From positions 1-41,554 of the forward strand of contig JBBSOW010000019.1 of assembly GCA_038259365.1 (NCBI GenBank): a stretch of DNA of 41,554 bases. The letters are read 5' to 3'. Under the pieces are notes generated by a model. That model worked only from the letters and a program-made list of their open reading frames with translations, was not told the DNA's origin and searched no databases. How positions within the stretch are numbered: the first letter of the stretch is position 1; each line of letters starts with the position of its first letter. Positions 18,276 through 26,222 of this stretch are shown one piece after another. This stretch comes from JBBSOW01 sp038259365. Its GTDB lineage: Bacteria; Actinomycetota; Actinomycetes; Propionibacteriales; Propionibacteriaceae. The translations under genes and the position numbers were made by a program.

Positions 18276-19424
18276 ATGGACAACGAACCGCAGGAGCAAG
18301 ACCAGTACTTGTCTCAAGTCGGCGACGTCTTCGCTGAGCTAATCGACACCCCGATCGACTGCACCGAGACTGATCCGGGCGACATCGCGATCTGGGACGA
18401 CATGGAACCCCATACCTGCGGGTCTACGGATTCGGTGTTGCTGCAGTGGGGTGAGGTTTCGGTGCTGGCCACCGACCTCGGCGCCGATGGGCACCCCGAC
18501 CTCGCCGAGATCGACACCACCGGGGACGGGGTAGCCGACGTTACCGCCACCCGCCAATGGGACGGAAGCTACCTGCTCCAGCTCGACACGGCCGGCGACG
18601 GAGTCGTCGACACCGAACTGACCCTCACCAGCTCAGAGCTGGCCGCGGCGGCGCCTCAGCTGGCCGACCTGCTGGACCATACGATCGCCCTCGACCTGGG
18701 CCCGGACAGCCCGGGCGTGCCTATGGAGGAGAACCCAGCTACCGAGGATCCCGACGTCATCGTCGACGGTCAGCTCGTCGGCGATCCGCAAGGGGACGCC
18801 AAATTCTGGTTCGAGCAGGCCGCCAATGGGTTTTGCCTCCCGGCCTCGGTCGCCCAGATCGTGTCCGAATACACCGGCATCGACTACCAGGACGAATCGG
18901 CGTTCGTCGAGCTGGCCAACGAAGGGGGCCTGTTCACCGTCGATGGGCAGGGCGTGCCCGGAATCGCTTTCGAGGATGGCGTGACCCTGCTACAGGAGGC
19001 TGGGGTGCCCGCCACCCTCCAGTACGGCGACATGGACACCGTCTCGACCTATCTCGCGCAGGGGCGGGGGATCGTGTTGTTCATCGACAGCGGCGAGGTC
19101 TGGAACGGTGAGACCACCGAAGACGACGCGCCCGACCATGCCGTGATCATCACCGGGATCGACCGGGCGACCGGGCTGGTCTATCTATCCGACCCGGGCT
19201 CGCCCACCGGAAACATGGAGCCCGTTCCCATCGACACGCTGCGCGACGCCTGGCAGGACTCGGACTTCCAGATGATCGTCTGTGACGAGCCCGCTGACCC
19301 CACCGAAGAGGTGACGGCCGAAGAAGTGACGGCCGCCGACCCGTGGTCGGCCCTTATGGACAAGGCGCTCCACAGTCCCACTGGATGGACGATGCTGCCG
19401 GTTGTCTTGAAATCGCTGAGCTGA
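18276..19424 (+). CDS. C39-like cysteine peptidase domain protein with Asp-Gly repeat motifs
   Basis: A 382-residue acidic protein without signal peptide or membrane segment. The first 130 residues contain Asp/Gly-rich loops ('DLGADGHPDLAEIDTTGDG', 'DTAGDGVVDTE') similar to those in the repeat protein at 12908-13447. The second half is a papain-like C39 domain. Catalytic Cys187 is in 'NGFCLPASVAQIV', His288 in 'DHAVIITGI' and Asp306 in 'YLSDPGSP', the expected C-H-D/N order and spacing. C39 domains usually remove leader peptides during export by ABC transporters, but no transporter domain is attached here. It may instead process a cluster protein or be a stand-alone C39-like hydrolase. AAAGGA lies a few bases before the ATG, and a candidate ECF promoter lies upstream. 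The gene ends ten bases before the GrpE-like gene. Confidence 0.78.
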   Translation: MDNEPQEQDQYLSQVGDVFAELIDTPIDCTETDPGDIAIWDDMEPHTCGSTDSVLLQWGEVSVLATDLGADGHPDLAEIDTTGDGVADVTATRQWDGSYLLQLDTAGDGVVDTELTLTSSELAAAAPQLADLLDHTIALDLGPDSPGVPMEENPATEDPDVIVDGQLVGDPQGDAKFWFEQAANGFCLPASVAQIVSEYTGIDYQDESAFVELANEGGLFTVDGQGVPGIAFEDGVTLLQEAGVPATLQYGDMDTVSTYLAQGRGIVLFIDSGEVWNGETTEDDAPDHAVIITGIDRATGLVYLSDPGSPTGNMEPVPIDTLRDAWQDSDFQMIVCDEPADPTEEVTAEEVTAADPWSALMDKALHSPTGWTMLPVVLKSLS

Positions 19425-19434
19425 ACGGCCACCT

Positions 19435-20016
19435 ATGCCACCGACCATTCCCGGTTGCACGGACGCGGGACCGGGAGAATCCGTCTGCCCCCTGGCTCCG
19501 GCTCCGCCGGCCGGAGCGCCCGCCACCCTCGGGCCAGCCGAAGGCAGTGCGGTAACCCACGCCGGCTCGGCAACCGTATGGCTGCTGGTCGCGTTGCTGG
19601 TGCTCGCGGTAGCCGCCGTGACGCTTGCCCTTATCTGGTGGCGCCGGTGGCACGATCGCCAGCGCGAGACTGCCGCCGGAACCCGTCTTGGTCCAAGTTC
19701 GAGCGAACGATCTACCGCCGCCGTCGCCGAGCAGCCACCGCAGGTGGGGGCGATCATCAACGCCTACGATGTCGCGAGCGATGATCACACGCGACAACAG
19801 CTGATCCACCAGCTAGCGAGCCGCGGGGTGATCAAGGTGCCGGTTTCGTGCGGGGACATGCTGGATCCACGGGTGCACAATGTGGTGGGACGACGCACCG
19901 CCGGACCCGGTGCCATGCCCCAGACCGTCGCGGCCATCGAACGCCCGGGTTGGATCACCGCAGGTGCTGGGATTGAGGGGCTTATTCGCCCCGCCGATGT
20001 CTCGGCGTGGGTCTGA
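19435..20016 (+). CDS. Membrane-anchored GrpE-like protein
   Basis: A 193-residue protein. Residues 1-45 are Pro/Ala/Gly-rich with two Cys. Residues 46-68 form one membrane segment ('TVWLLVALLVLAVAAVTLAL'), followed by a basic 'WWRRWHDRQR' stop. A linker leads to a C-terminal domain (about 120-193) with the signature of the GrpE beta-wing: 'LASRGVIKVPVSCGDMLDP', 'HNVVG', 'TVAAIERPGW' and 'LIRPADVSAWV'. GrpE is the nucleotide-exchange factor of Hsp70. Here the long N-terminal dimerising helix of normal GrpE is missing and replaced by a membrane anchor. It sits 119 bases before the membrane-bound Hsp70-like gene, its probable partner. By the positive-inside rule the GrpE-like domain is cytoplasmic, where it could reach the ATPase domain. 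The ribosome site is weak, so coupling to the peptidase gene is likely. Confidence 0.72.
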   Translation: MPPTIPGCTDAGPGESVCPLAPAPPAGAPATLGPAEGSAVTHAGSATVWLLVALLVLAVAAVTLALIWWRRWHDRQRETAAGTRLGPSSSERSTAAVAEQPPQVGAIINAYDVASDDHTRQQLIHQLASRGVIKVPVSCGDMLDPRVHNVVGRRTAGPGAMPQTVAAIERPGWITAGAGIEGLIRPADVSAWV

Positions 20017-20135
20017 ACATTGTTTGCCCTTCCCCCGACGGAGCCGCAACGTCGAAAGACCCTGCAGACCCGACGGCGATTCGTGCTGATCTTCGGCACC
20101 GATCAGCCTGCCTCTCGAGGAAGAGAACCCAGAAA

Positions 20136-22031
20136 ATGAGCCCTCCTTACCGACTTGCGATCGATTTCGGCACGTCGAACACCGCCGCCGCGGTCGCCCA
20201 TCAGGACGGGTCCATTCAAGTCCTCCGCCTGGGAAATCGCAGCGACACCATGCCGTCCTCGGTGTGCCTGTACGACGGGCGGCTCGTGGTCGGCGAGGAG
20301 GCCCTCCATCTGGCCGGCATGGACCCTTCGGCTTTCGAGCTGGCGCCGAAGCGTCGACTGGGCGAACGCTCGCTGATCTTGGGAGAGAACAGCGTGGATC
20401 CGGTCGACCTGGTTGGCGCGGTGCTGGCGCGAGTTCACGGCACCGCGGTTCAGCGGGCCAACGGCCAACTCCCCGAGTCGGTCATTCTCACCCATCCCGC
20501 GGCCTGGCGCGATTTCATGTCCGGCCGCCTTCGTGAGGCTGCCGCCCGCGCCGGAATGCGCGGCGTGGTGCATCTCGCACCCGAGCCCGTCAGCGCCGCC
20601 TGGCACTACGCCGCCAACTCTCGACTCACCCCGGGTGAGCGCATAGCCGTCGTCGACTTCGGCGGCGGCACCTGCGACGCGGCGTTGCTCGACTATCGAG
20701 GCCCTCGGGCCAACGGCACTTCGTTCGCCGTGGTGGCCGTGGGTGGCCTCGATCCGCTGGGCGGCGATGACTTCGATGATCTGTTGTACCGATGGGTGAT
20801 CGACCAGCTACGCCAAGACGGCCGGCAGGCAATGGTGAACGACCTCCTGTCGCCGACCGGGGCGGCTGCCCGATTGACTCTTCGCGATCAGGTCCGCGAG
20901 GCGAAACACGCTCTGTCGACGATGCCCCGCGCACCCATCGCGGTGGCAGCATCGGGCGAGCACACCATCTGCACGATTACGCGGGACGAGTTCGAGGGGC
21001 TGTTGGGTCCAGATCTTGACCGCGCGATCGCCATGGCCGAGCAACTCCTTCGGGCCAACGATGCCGCCAGGGAGCAAAGTCGCGGCCTCGGGCAGTTGTT
21101 TCTCACCGGCGGCTCCAGCCTCATTCCGTTGGTGCAACGACGATTCCAGCAGTTGACCGGGGGTCGGGTCGGCACTTTGGGAGATCCGAAACAGATCACC
21201 TGCGTCGGGGCGCTACAGGCTCCCCATCCGAGCGCTCGCCCGCCCGAGGGTGGAAAGAGCACAACTCCGACCCCACCACCGCCACGGCGTCCACCCACCC
21301 CACGCGGCCCGGCAAATCAAGGCCCACCCGCCCCTAAGTCGTCCAACACCGGGCTGCTCATCGGTGCCGTTTCCCTTGCGGTCGTGCTCTTCATCGGGGC
21401 CGTGGCTGCTGGCGTGATCAACGAGCCACCCCAACCGTCCGAGCCACCCACACCGTCGGTGTCACCCTCACCGTCGGTGTCACCCTCACCGTCGGTGTCA
21501 CCCTCACCGTCGGTGTCACCCTCACCATCGGTGTCACCCTCACCATCGGTGTCATCCTCATCGCCCACCCTGTGCCAGGGCGCCAAGACCGATGCCCAGT
21601 GCGCCATGTTGAAGGCACTCCCGCAGACGCAAAGGCCGTGGACGGATCCCTCCTCCTGTGTGTCCAGCGACGACAATCCAGATCTACACTCGATGCGCTG
21701 CGTACCGAATGGGGTGGAGAAGCTGAAGGGAGACGAGTCGTTCATCATGCTCTATCGCTTCGACTCGGCTTCGGCGCTCAAGGACGCCGCCGATCAGCAA
21801 CTGAAGAACAAGGGCTTCAGCAGCGCCGGCAGTGACCCTAGTAACCCGCCAGCCCAAACCGCCTGGGTTAACGACAAGGGCGAAGAACAGGGAGACATGA
21901 TCGCTTACACGCTCACGGGTTCCGCGCTGTTGATCTGGACTTTCAATGAAGAACACATTTGGGCAAGTCTCGAGGTCGGTGGAGGCGACCCGGAGAACAT
22001 TTTCGAATGGTGGAAATCTCCCACGGGTTAA
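20136..22031 (+). CDS. Transmembrane Hsp70-like ATPase with outer Cys-rich domain
   Basis: A 631-residue protein. Residues 5-370 are an Hsp70/actin-type ATPase: 'DFGTSNT' (10-16, phosphate 1), 'VVDFGGGTCDA' (phosphate 2) and 'LTGGSSLIPLV' (adenosine motif). The usual Hsp70 peptide-binding domain is absent. A Pro-rich linker is followed by one membrane helix (about 404-427), then a Ser/Pro/Val stalk made of six 6-residue repeats (about 440-475). A C-terminal outer domain of about 155 residues contains four Cys ('LCQGAKTDAQC', 'SSCVSSDDNPDLHSMRC'). This architecture resembles receptor Ser/Thr kinases with the kinase replaced by an Hsp70 ATPase. The ATG at 20136 is chosen because the ATPase fold starts at once and GAGGAAGAG lies upstream. 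Signal transfer across the membrane is inferred. Confidence 0.86.
   Translation: MSPPYRLAIDFGTSNTAAAVAHQDGSIQVLRLGNRSDTMPSSVCLYDGRLVVGEEALHLAGMDPSAFELAPKRRLGERSLILGENSVDPVDLVGAVLARVHGTAVQRANGQLPESVILTHPAAWRDFMSGRLREAAARAGMRGVVHLAPEPVSAAWHYAANSRLTPGERIAVVDFGGGTCDAALLDYRGPRANGTSFAVVAVGGLDPLGGDDFDDLLYRWVIDQLRQDGRQAMVNDLLSPTGAAARLTLRDQVREAKHALSTMPRAPIAVAASGEHTICTITRDEFEGLLGPDLDRAIAMAEQLLRANDAAREQSRGLGQLFLTGGSSLIPLVQRRFQQLTGGRVGTLGDPKQITCVGALQAPHPSARPPEGGKSTTPTPPPPRRPPTPRGPANQGPPAPKSSNTGLLIGAVSLAVVLFIGAVAAGVINEPPQPSEPPTPSVSPSPSVSPSPSVSPSPSVSPSPSVSPSPSVSSSSPTLCQGAKTDAQCAMLKALPQTQRPWTDPSSCVSSDDNPDLHSMRCVPNGVEKLKGDESFIMLYRFDSASALKDAADQQLKNKGFSSAGSDPSNPPAQTAWVNDKGEEQGDMIAYTLTGSALLIWTFNEEHIWASLEVGGGDPENIFEWWKSPTG
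21453..21560 (+). repeat. Six tandem 18-bp repeats in the Hsp70-like stalk
   Basis: The unit CCGTCGGTGTCACCCTCA is repeated six times without gaps; the last two carry CCATCGG and the last also CATCCTCA. Each unit encodes Pro-Ser-Val-Ser-Pro-Ser, so copy number can change in frame and alter stalk length. The first four copies are identical, which suggests recent expansion by slippage. Confidence 0.97.
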
Positions 22032-22082
22032 AACTGGAATCACCCGCACCGGCTCGACGCGACAGGCCCGTGTCAGCGCGGC

Positions 22083-24227
22083 TCAGATGTCGAGGAAGCG
22101 GACGTCCTTGGCGTTGCGCTGGATGAAGTTGCGTCGCTGCTCGACGTCCTCGCCCATGAGGATGGTGAACATCTCATCGGCTCGGGCGGCGTCGTCGAGG
22201 GTGACCTGCAACAGGACCCGGTTCTCGGGATCCATCGTGGTCTCCCACAGGTCGTTGGCGTTCATCTCGCCCAATCCCTTGTAGCGCTGGATCGGGTTGA
22301 CCGACGGCAGCTTCTTGCCAGCCTCCACGCCGGCGTTTCGCAACCCGTCGCGTTCGGCGTCGCTGTAGGCCAGCTCGTGCGGAGAGTTGCTCCACCGCAG
22401 CCGGAACAGCGGCGGCTGCGCCAGGTAGACGTGCCCGAGATCGACCAGCGGGCGCATGAACCGGAACAGCAGCGTCAACAGCAGGGTGCGGATGTGGGCC
22501 CCGTCCACGTCGGCGTCGGCCATCAACACGATCTTGTGGTAGCGCAGCTTGTCGGGGTCGAACTCCTCGTGCACACCCGTGCCGAGGGCGTTGATGATCG
22601 CCTCGACCTCCTTGTTCTGCAGGATCCTGTCGATGCGGGCCTTCTCGACGTTGAGGATCTTGCCGCGGATCGGCAGGATCGCCTGGGTCCGCGGATCGCG
22701 GCCCCCCTTGGCCGAACCGCCGGCGGAATCGCCCTCGACGATGAAGACCTCACACTCGGCGGGGTTGGTGGACTGGCAATCCGAGAGCTTGCCGGGCAGG
22801 CCGCCGCCGCCGAGCAGGCCCTTCCGGCTGCGGGCCATGTCGCGCGCCTTGCGGGCGGCGATCCGGGCCATGGCGGCCGCCTGGGACTTGCGCACGATGT
22901 CGCGGCCCTCGTGCGGGTTCTTCTCCATCCAGTCGCTCAGCTTGTCGTTGACGCACTTCTGGACGAACGAGCGGGCCTCGGTGTTGCCCAGCTTGGTCTT
23001 GGTCTGGCCCTCGAACTGCGGCTCGCCCAGCTTCACCGAGACGATGGCGGTGAGGCCCTCGCGGACATCGTCGCCCGAGACCCGATCCTCGCGCTTCTTG
23101 ATCTGCCCCCAGGTCTCGCCCCACTTGTTCACCGTGTTGGTGAGCGCGGAGCGGAAACCCTCCTCGTGGGTGCCGCCCTCGTGGGTGTTGATGGTGTTGG
23201 CGAAGGTGTGCACGGACTCGGTGAACGAGGTGTTCCACTGCATGGCGATCTCGATGCTGAGCTCGGCGTCGCGATCTTCGGCCTCGACGTCGATGACGGT
23301 CGGGTGGATGGTCTCCTTCGTCGAGGTCAGGTACTTGACGAAGTCGATCAACCCGTCCTGGTAACAGAACGTGTCGCTGTGCTGGTGGCCTTCGACGTCA
23401 ACGCGTCCGCTGCGCTCGTCGCTGATCGCGATGGTGAGGCCCTTGTTGAGGAAGGCCATCTCGCGGAACCGCGAAGCCAGCGTGTCGTAGCTGTAGTCGG
23501 TGGTCTCGAAGATCTCCGGGCTGGCCCAGAAGGTGACCGTGGTGCCGGTCTCGGAGGTCTCCTCGCGCCGGTGCAGCGGCCCGTCGGGATCGCCGAGGGT
23601 GAAGTCCTGCTCCCAACGGTAACCGTCGCGGCGGACCTCCACCTTGAGGTGGGCCGAGAGCGCGTTGACCACCGAAACCCCGACGCCATGCAGGCCACCG
23701 GAGACCTTGTAGCCGCCGTCGCCGAACTTACCGCCGGCGTGCAGCACCGTCAGCGCCAGCGTGACAGCCGGAATCTTCTCCTTGGGATGCTCCTCCACCG
23801 GGATGCCGCGGCCGTCGTCGATCACGCGGACGCCGCCGTCGTCGAGCAGGGTGACGCGGACGTCGGTGGCGTACCCGGCCAGCGCCTCGTCGACGCAGTT
23901 GTCGACGACCTCTTGCACAAGGTGGTGCAGGCCGCGCTCACCGGTGGAGCCGATGTACATGCCGGGGCGCTTGCGGACCGCGTCCAGGCCCTCCAGCACG
24001 CTGATGGATCCGGCGTCGTAGGCCCCGGCCTCGACGGCGTGACCGCGGCGGGTGTCGACCCGCTCCTCCTCGACCCCCTCATCGGCGGCCTCCGCCGCCC
24101 CGTCGGTGTTCTCGAGATCGTCCAACAGCTCGTTGGCATCGACGGCTTCGCTCTCAGCGTCGCTCGGCTTCATCGGATCGATCGTCGATGGACCAGCTGT
24201 CGAGTTTTGCGCGTTCGGTTCGCTCAC
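22083..24227 (-). CDS. gyrB: DNA gyrase subunit B
   Basis: A 714-residue ATPase subunit of gyrase. The GHKL ATP-binding domain has 'EVVDNCVDEALAG', 'DDGRGIPVE' and 'GLHGVGVSVVNALS'. The transducer follows, and the TOPRIM domain has 'EGDSAGGSAKGG', 'PIRGKILNVEKA' and 'DADVDGAHI'. The C-terminus ends 'QRNAKDVRFLDI', the normal family end. An acidic N-terminal extension of about 70 residues precedes the conserved 'YDAGSISVLEGLDAVRKRPGMYIG' area. I chose the GTG at 24227 (with GGAG upstream); a GTG at 24278 in the same frame has no ribosome site. It faces the Hsp70-like gene tail to tail with a 51-base gap. It does not lead into gyrA as in most relatives, because the gyrA-gyrB interval is occupied by the accessory cluster. 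Confidence 0.98.
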   Translation of the reverse strand: MSEPNAQNSTAGPSTIDPMKPSDAESEAVDANELLDDLENTDGAAEAADEGVEEERVDTRRGHAVEAGAYDAGSISVLEGLDAVRKRPGMYIGSTGERGLHHLVQEVVDNCVDEALAGYATDVRVTLLDDGGVRVIDDGRGIPVEEHPKEKIPAVTLALTVLHAGGKFGDGGYKVSGGLHGVGVSVVNALSAHLKVEVRRDGYRWEQDFTLGDPDGPLHRREETSETGTTVTFWASPEIFETTDYSYDTLASRFREMAFLNKGLTIAISDERSGRVDVEGHQHSDTFCYQDGLIDFVKYLTSTKETIHPTVIDVEAEDRDAELSIEIAMQWNTSFTESVHTFANTINTHEGGTHEEGFRSALTNTVNKWGETWGQIKKREDRVSGDDVREGLTAIVSVKLGEPQFEGQTKTKLGNTEARSFVQKCVNDKLSDWMEKNPHEGRDIVRKSQAAAMARIAARKARDMARSRKGLLGGGGLPGKLSDCQSTNPAECEVFIVEGDSAGGSAKGGRDPRTQAILPIRGKILNVEKARIDRILQNKEVEAIINALGTGVHEEFDPDKLRYHKIVLMADADVDGAHIRTLLLTLLFRFMRPLVDLGHVYLAQPPLFRLRWSNSPHELAYSDAERDGLRNAGVEAGKKLPSVNPIQRYKGLGEMNANDLWETTMDPENRVLLQVTLDDAARADEMFTILMGEDVEQRRNFIQRNAKDVRFLDI

Positions 24228-24458
24228 CTGTGGGGGACTCCTGTCGGGGCGGGTGTCCGGCAATGGCCGAACCGTCACAGTTTAGCCGATAACTGCGCGT
24301 GCCCGCCCGTTTCCACAGGCGCTCGGCGATGGCGGACTGGCCGTGGGCGAGCTGGAAGCAGGTTTAGCCGCGCTCGGGACCCGTTGTGGACCTCGGGAAG
24401 GTAAGCGGTCCTCACGCGTTAGAACGGGTCTTCGCCGCCGCCCGCGGGCGGCCGGGGG

Positions 24459-25001
24459 CTAGCCGTAGGTGTCGCGCGGCCCCCGGCCCTGCACGCTGCG
24501 ACGGCCGTGCTTCCAGCTAGGCGCGCTCGGCCCCCGCACGTCGATGCCGGTGATGGTTCCTTGCCCCAGGTCGGCGTTGAGAACGGCCACGATGCGCGGA
24601 GCCTCGAGGCGCAGGGCGCTCGCCCACGTCGTCGATTCGGTCCGGACGACCAACACCCCGTCGCGGTAGCTCTCGGGGGTCGCGTGATCGGCGATCGCGG
24701 GGCCCATCAGTTCCCCCCAGCGACCCATCACCATGTGCACGTTGAGATCGCGACCCCAGCCCAGGTTGTCCACCAGCCGACCCAACGCATCGGCGACCAA
24801 CTGCGGATCGCGATCGTCGGCGCCGGCTCCCGAGCGTTGCGGATCCACCTGGCGAGGCCGCCTCTTGCGTGGCCGAGCGGTTACGCCACGGGAGCGAACC
24901 GATCGAGCGATCTGGCGGGCCAGCTCCAGCCCCGTCGGATCGTGCGGCGTTTCTGCCCGCTGTGTTTGTTCAGGCTGGGTCTCCTCGGGTCCTGGAATCA
25001 C
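24459..25001 (-). CDS. dciA: DciA-family protein (DUF721)
   Basis: A 180-residue protein whose C-terminal half (about 75-165) is the DUF721/DciA fold: 'LGWGRDLNVHMVMGRWGELMG', then 'YRDGVLVVRTESTTWASALR' and 'ITGIDVRGP'. The N-terminal part is basic and probably disordered ('RSRGVTARPRKRRPRQ'). DciA loads or assists the replicative helicase DnaB in bacteria that lack DnaC/DnaI, including actinobacteria. It begins with a GTG overlapping the recF stop (GTGA), so it is translated with recF, and gyrB follows. The position between recF and gyrB is the standard actinobacterial one. Domain identity is firm; the helicase role is from studies of the family. Confidence 0.9.
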   Translation of the reverse strand: MIPGPEETQPEQTQRAETPHDPTGLELARQIARSVRSRGVTARPRKRRPRQVDPQRSGAGADDRDPQLVADALGRLVDNLGWGRDLNVHMVMGRWGELMGPAIADHATPESYRDGVLVVRTESTTWASALRLEAPRIVAVLNADLGQGTITGIDVRGPSAPSWKHGRRSVQGRGPRDTYG

Positions 25002-26167
25002 GACGGTTCCTCGGTCCGGGTGACGGTGCCGCCCGCGACGTCGTAGCGAACGCCGCGGAGGACGTCGGGGACGTCGGCCGCCACGGCGGCGGTGACGAAA
25101 ACCTGCTCGGCGCCAGCCACCGAGGCGGCCAACCGCTGGCGCCTGGTGGTGTCCAGCTCGGCGAAGACGTCGTCGAGCACCAAGATGGGCTCGATACCGT
25201 CCGAGCGCAGCAGGGCGAAGGATCCCAGCCGGAGGGCTAGCGCCAGACTCCAGGATTCGCCGTGGCTGGCGTAGCCCTTGGCCGGCAGGTCACCGAGATG
25301 CAAGACGATGTCGTCGCGGTGCGGTCCCACCAGGCAGAGACCCCGCTGGAGCTCATCGCCACGGCGCTCGGCCATTTTCTCCAGCAGCAGCGCCGCGAGC
25401 TTTTCCCGCTCCGGCACGACGGCGTCGATCAGGGGATAGTCCTCGCTTTCGCCCAACGCGAGGCTGGTCTTGTAGCTTGCCCTGGCCACGTTGTTCGTGG
25501 GTGCGATCTCGGCGTACGATTTCGCCACGTGCGGTAGCAGCTCGGACAGGGTCGTGAGCCGGGCCTGCAGTAGTTCGGCGCCGGTCTGGGCAAGCTGGCC
25601 GTCCCACACCTCCAGCGTCGAGTTCGCGTCGGCGGTTGACCGGTTACGCGATCCCAGCGTTTTGAGCAGGGTGTTGCGTTGGCGCAGCACCCGCTCGTAG
25701 TCGGCCTTCACCCCCGCCAGGCGCGGCCACCGGGCCACCAGCAACGCGTCGATGAAGCGACGCCGTTCCGAGGGGTCTCCGCGGATGAGGTCCAGATCGA
25801 GGGGAGAGAAGACCACCGAGCGCAACACGCCGAGCAACTCGCGGGGGCGCCCCAGCGGCGCGCGGTTCAGCCGGGCGCGGTTGGCCTTCCCCGGGGAGAT
25901 CTCGATTTCCAACACCAGGGCCCTATCGTCGGTGAGTCCGGCCCGGACACGGGCTCGGACCACGGCGCGCTCGGTCCCGGCCCGCACGAGTGGGGCATCG
26001 CTGGCGACGCGGTGGCTACCCAACGTCGAGAGGTACTCGATCGCCTCGACGAGGTTGGTCTTACCTTGACCGTTGGCGCCGACGAAGGTAATCACGCCCG
26101 CCTGCAGCTCGACATCGACCGCCGGATAGGAGCGAAAGTCGGCCAACGTGAGGCGATCGACGTACAC
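24998..26167 (-). CDS. recF: DNA replication and repair protein RecF
   Basis: A 389-residue SMC-like ATPase that helps load RecA at gaps in damaged DNA. Walker A is 'GANGQGKTNL' (about residues 30-39). The ABC signature area ('GYASHGESWSLALALRL') and Walker B 'PILVLDDVFAELD' lie in the C-terminal third, with 'VFVTAA' as the last conserved strand. The GTG start has GGAG eight bases upstream and fits the conserved 'MYVDRLTLADFRSY' N-terminus. It precedes dciA with a four-base overlap. Length is normal. Confidence 0.97.
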   Translation of the reverse strand: MYVDRLTLADFRSYPAVDVELQAGVITFVGANGQGKTNLVEAIEYLSTLGSHRVASDAPLVRAGTERAVVRARVRAGLTDDRALVLEIEISPGKANRARLNRAPLGRPRELLGVLRSVVFSPLDLDLIRGDPSERRRFIDALLVARWPRLAGVKADYERVLRQRNTLLKTLGSRNRSTADANSTLEVWDGQLAQTGAELLQARLTTLSELLPHVAKSYAEIAPTNNVARASYKTSLALGESEDYPLIDAVVPEREKLAALLLEKMAERRGDELQRGLCLVGPHRDDIVLHLGDLPAKGYASHGESWSLALALRLGSFALLRSDGIEPILVLDDVFAELDTTRRQRLAASVAGAEQVFVTAAVAADVPDVLRGVRYDVAGGTVTRTEEPS

Positions 26168-26222
26168 GCGCTGCGCTCCTACCCGGTCGAGTCGTGCGAA
26201 TTCTGCCCATCAGGGGCAAGAC

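Noticed and set aside
21453..21560. Tandem repeats considered as a CRISPR array
   Set aside because: The units are 18 bases, adjacent without spacers, in frame within a coding sequence, and no cas genes are seen.
22377..24404. 675-codon open frame antisense to gyrB
   Set aside because: Long antisense frames are expected in high-GC genes; the Val/Gly/Asp/Leu-rich translation has no domain and gyrB is certain.
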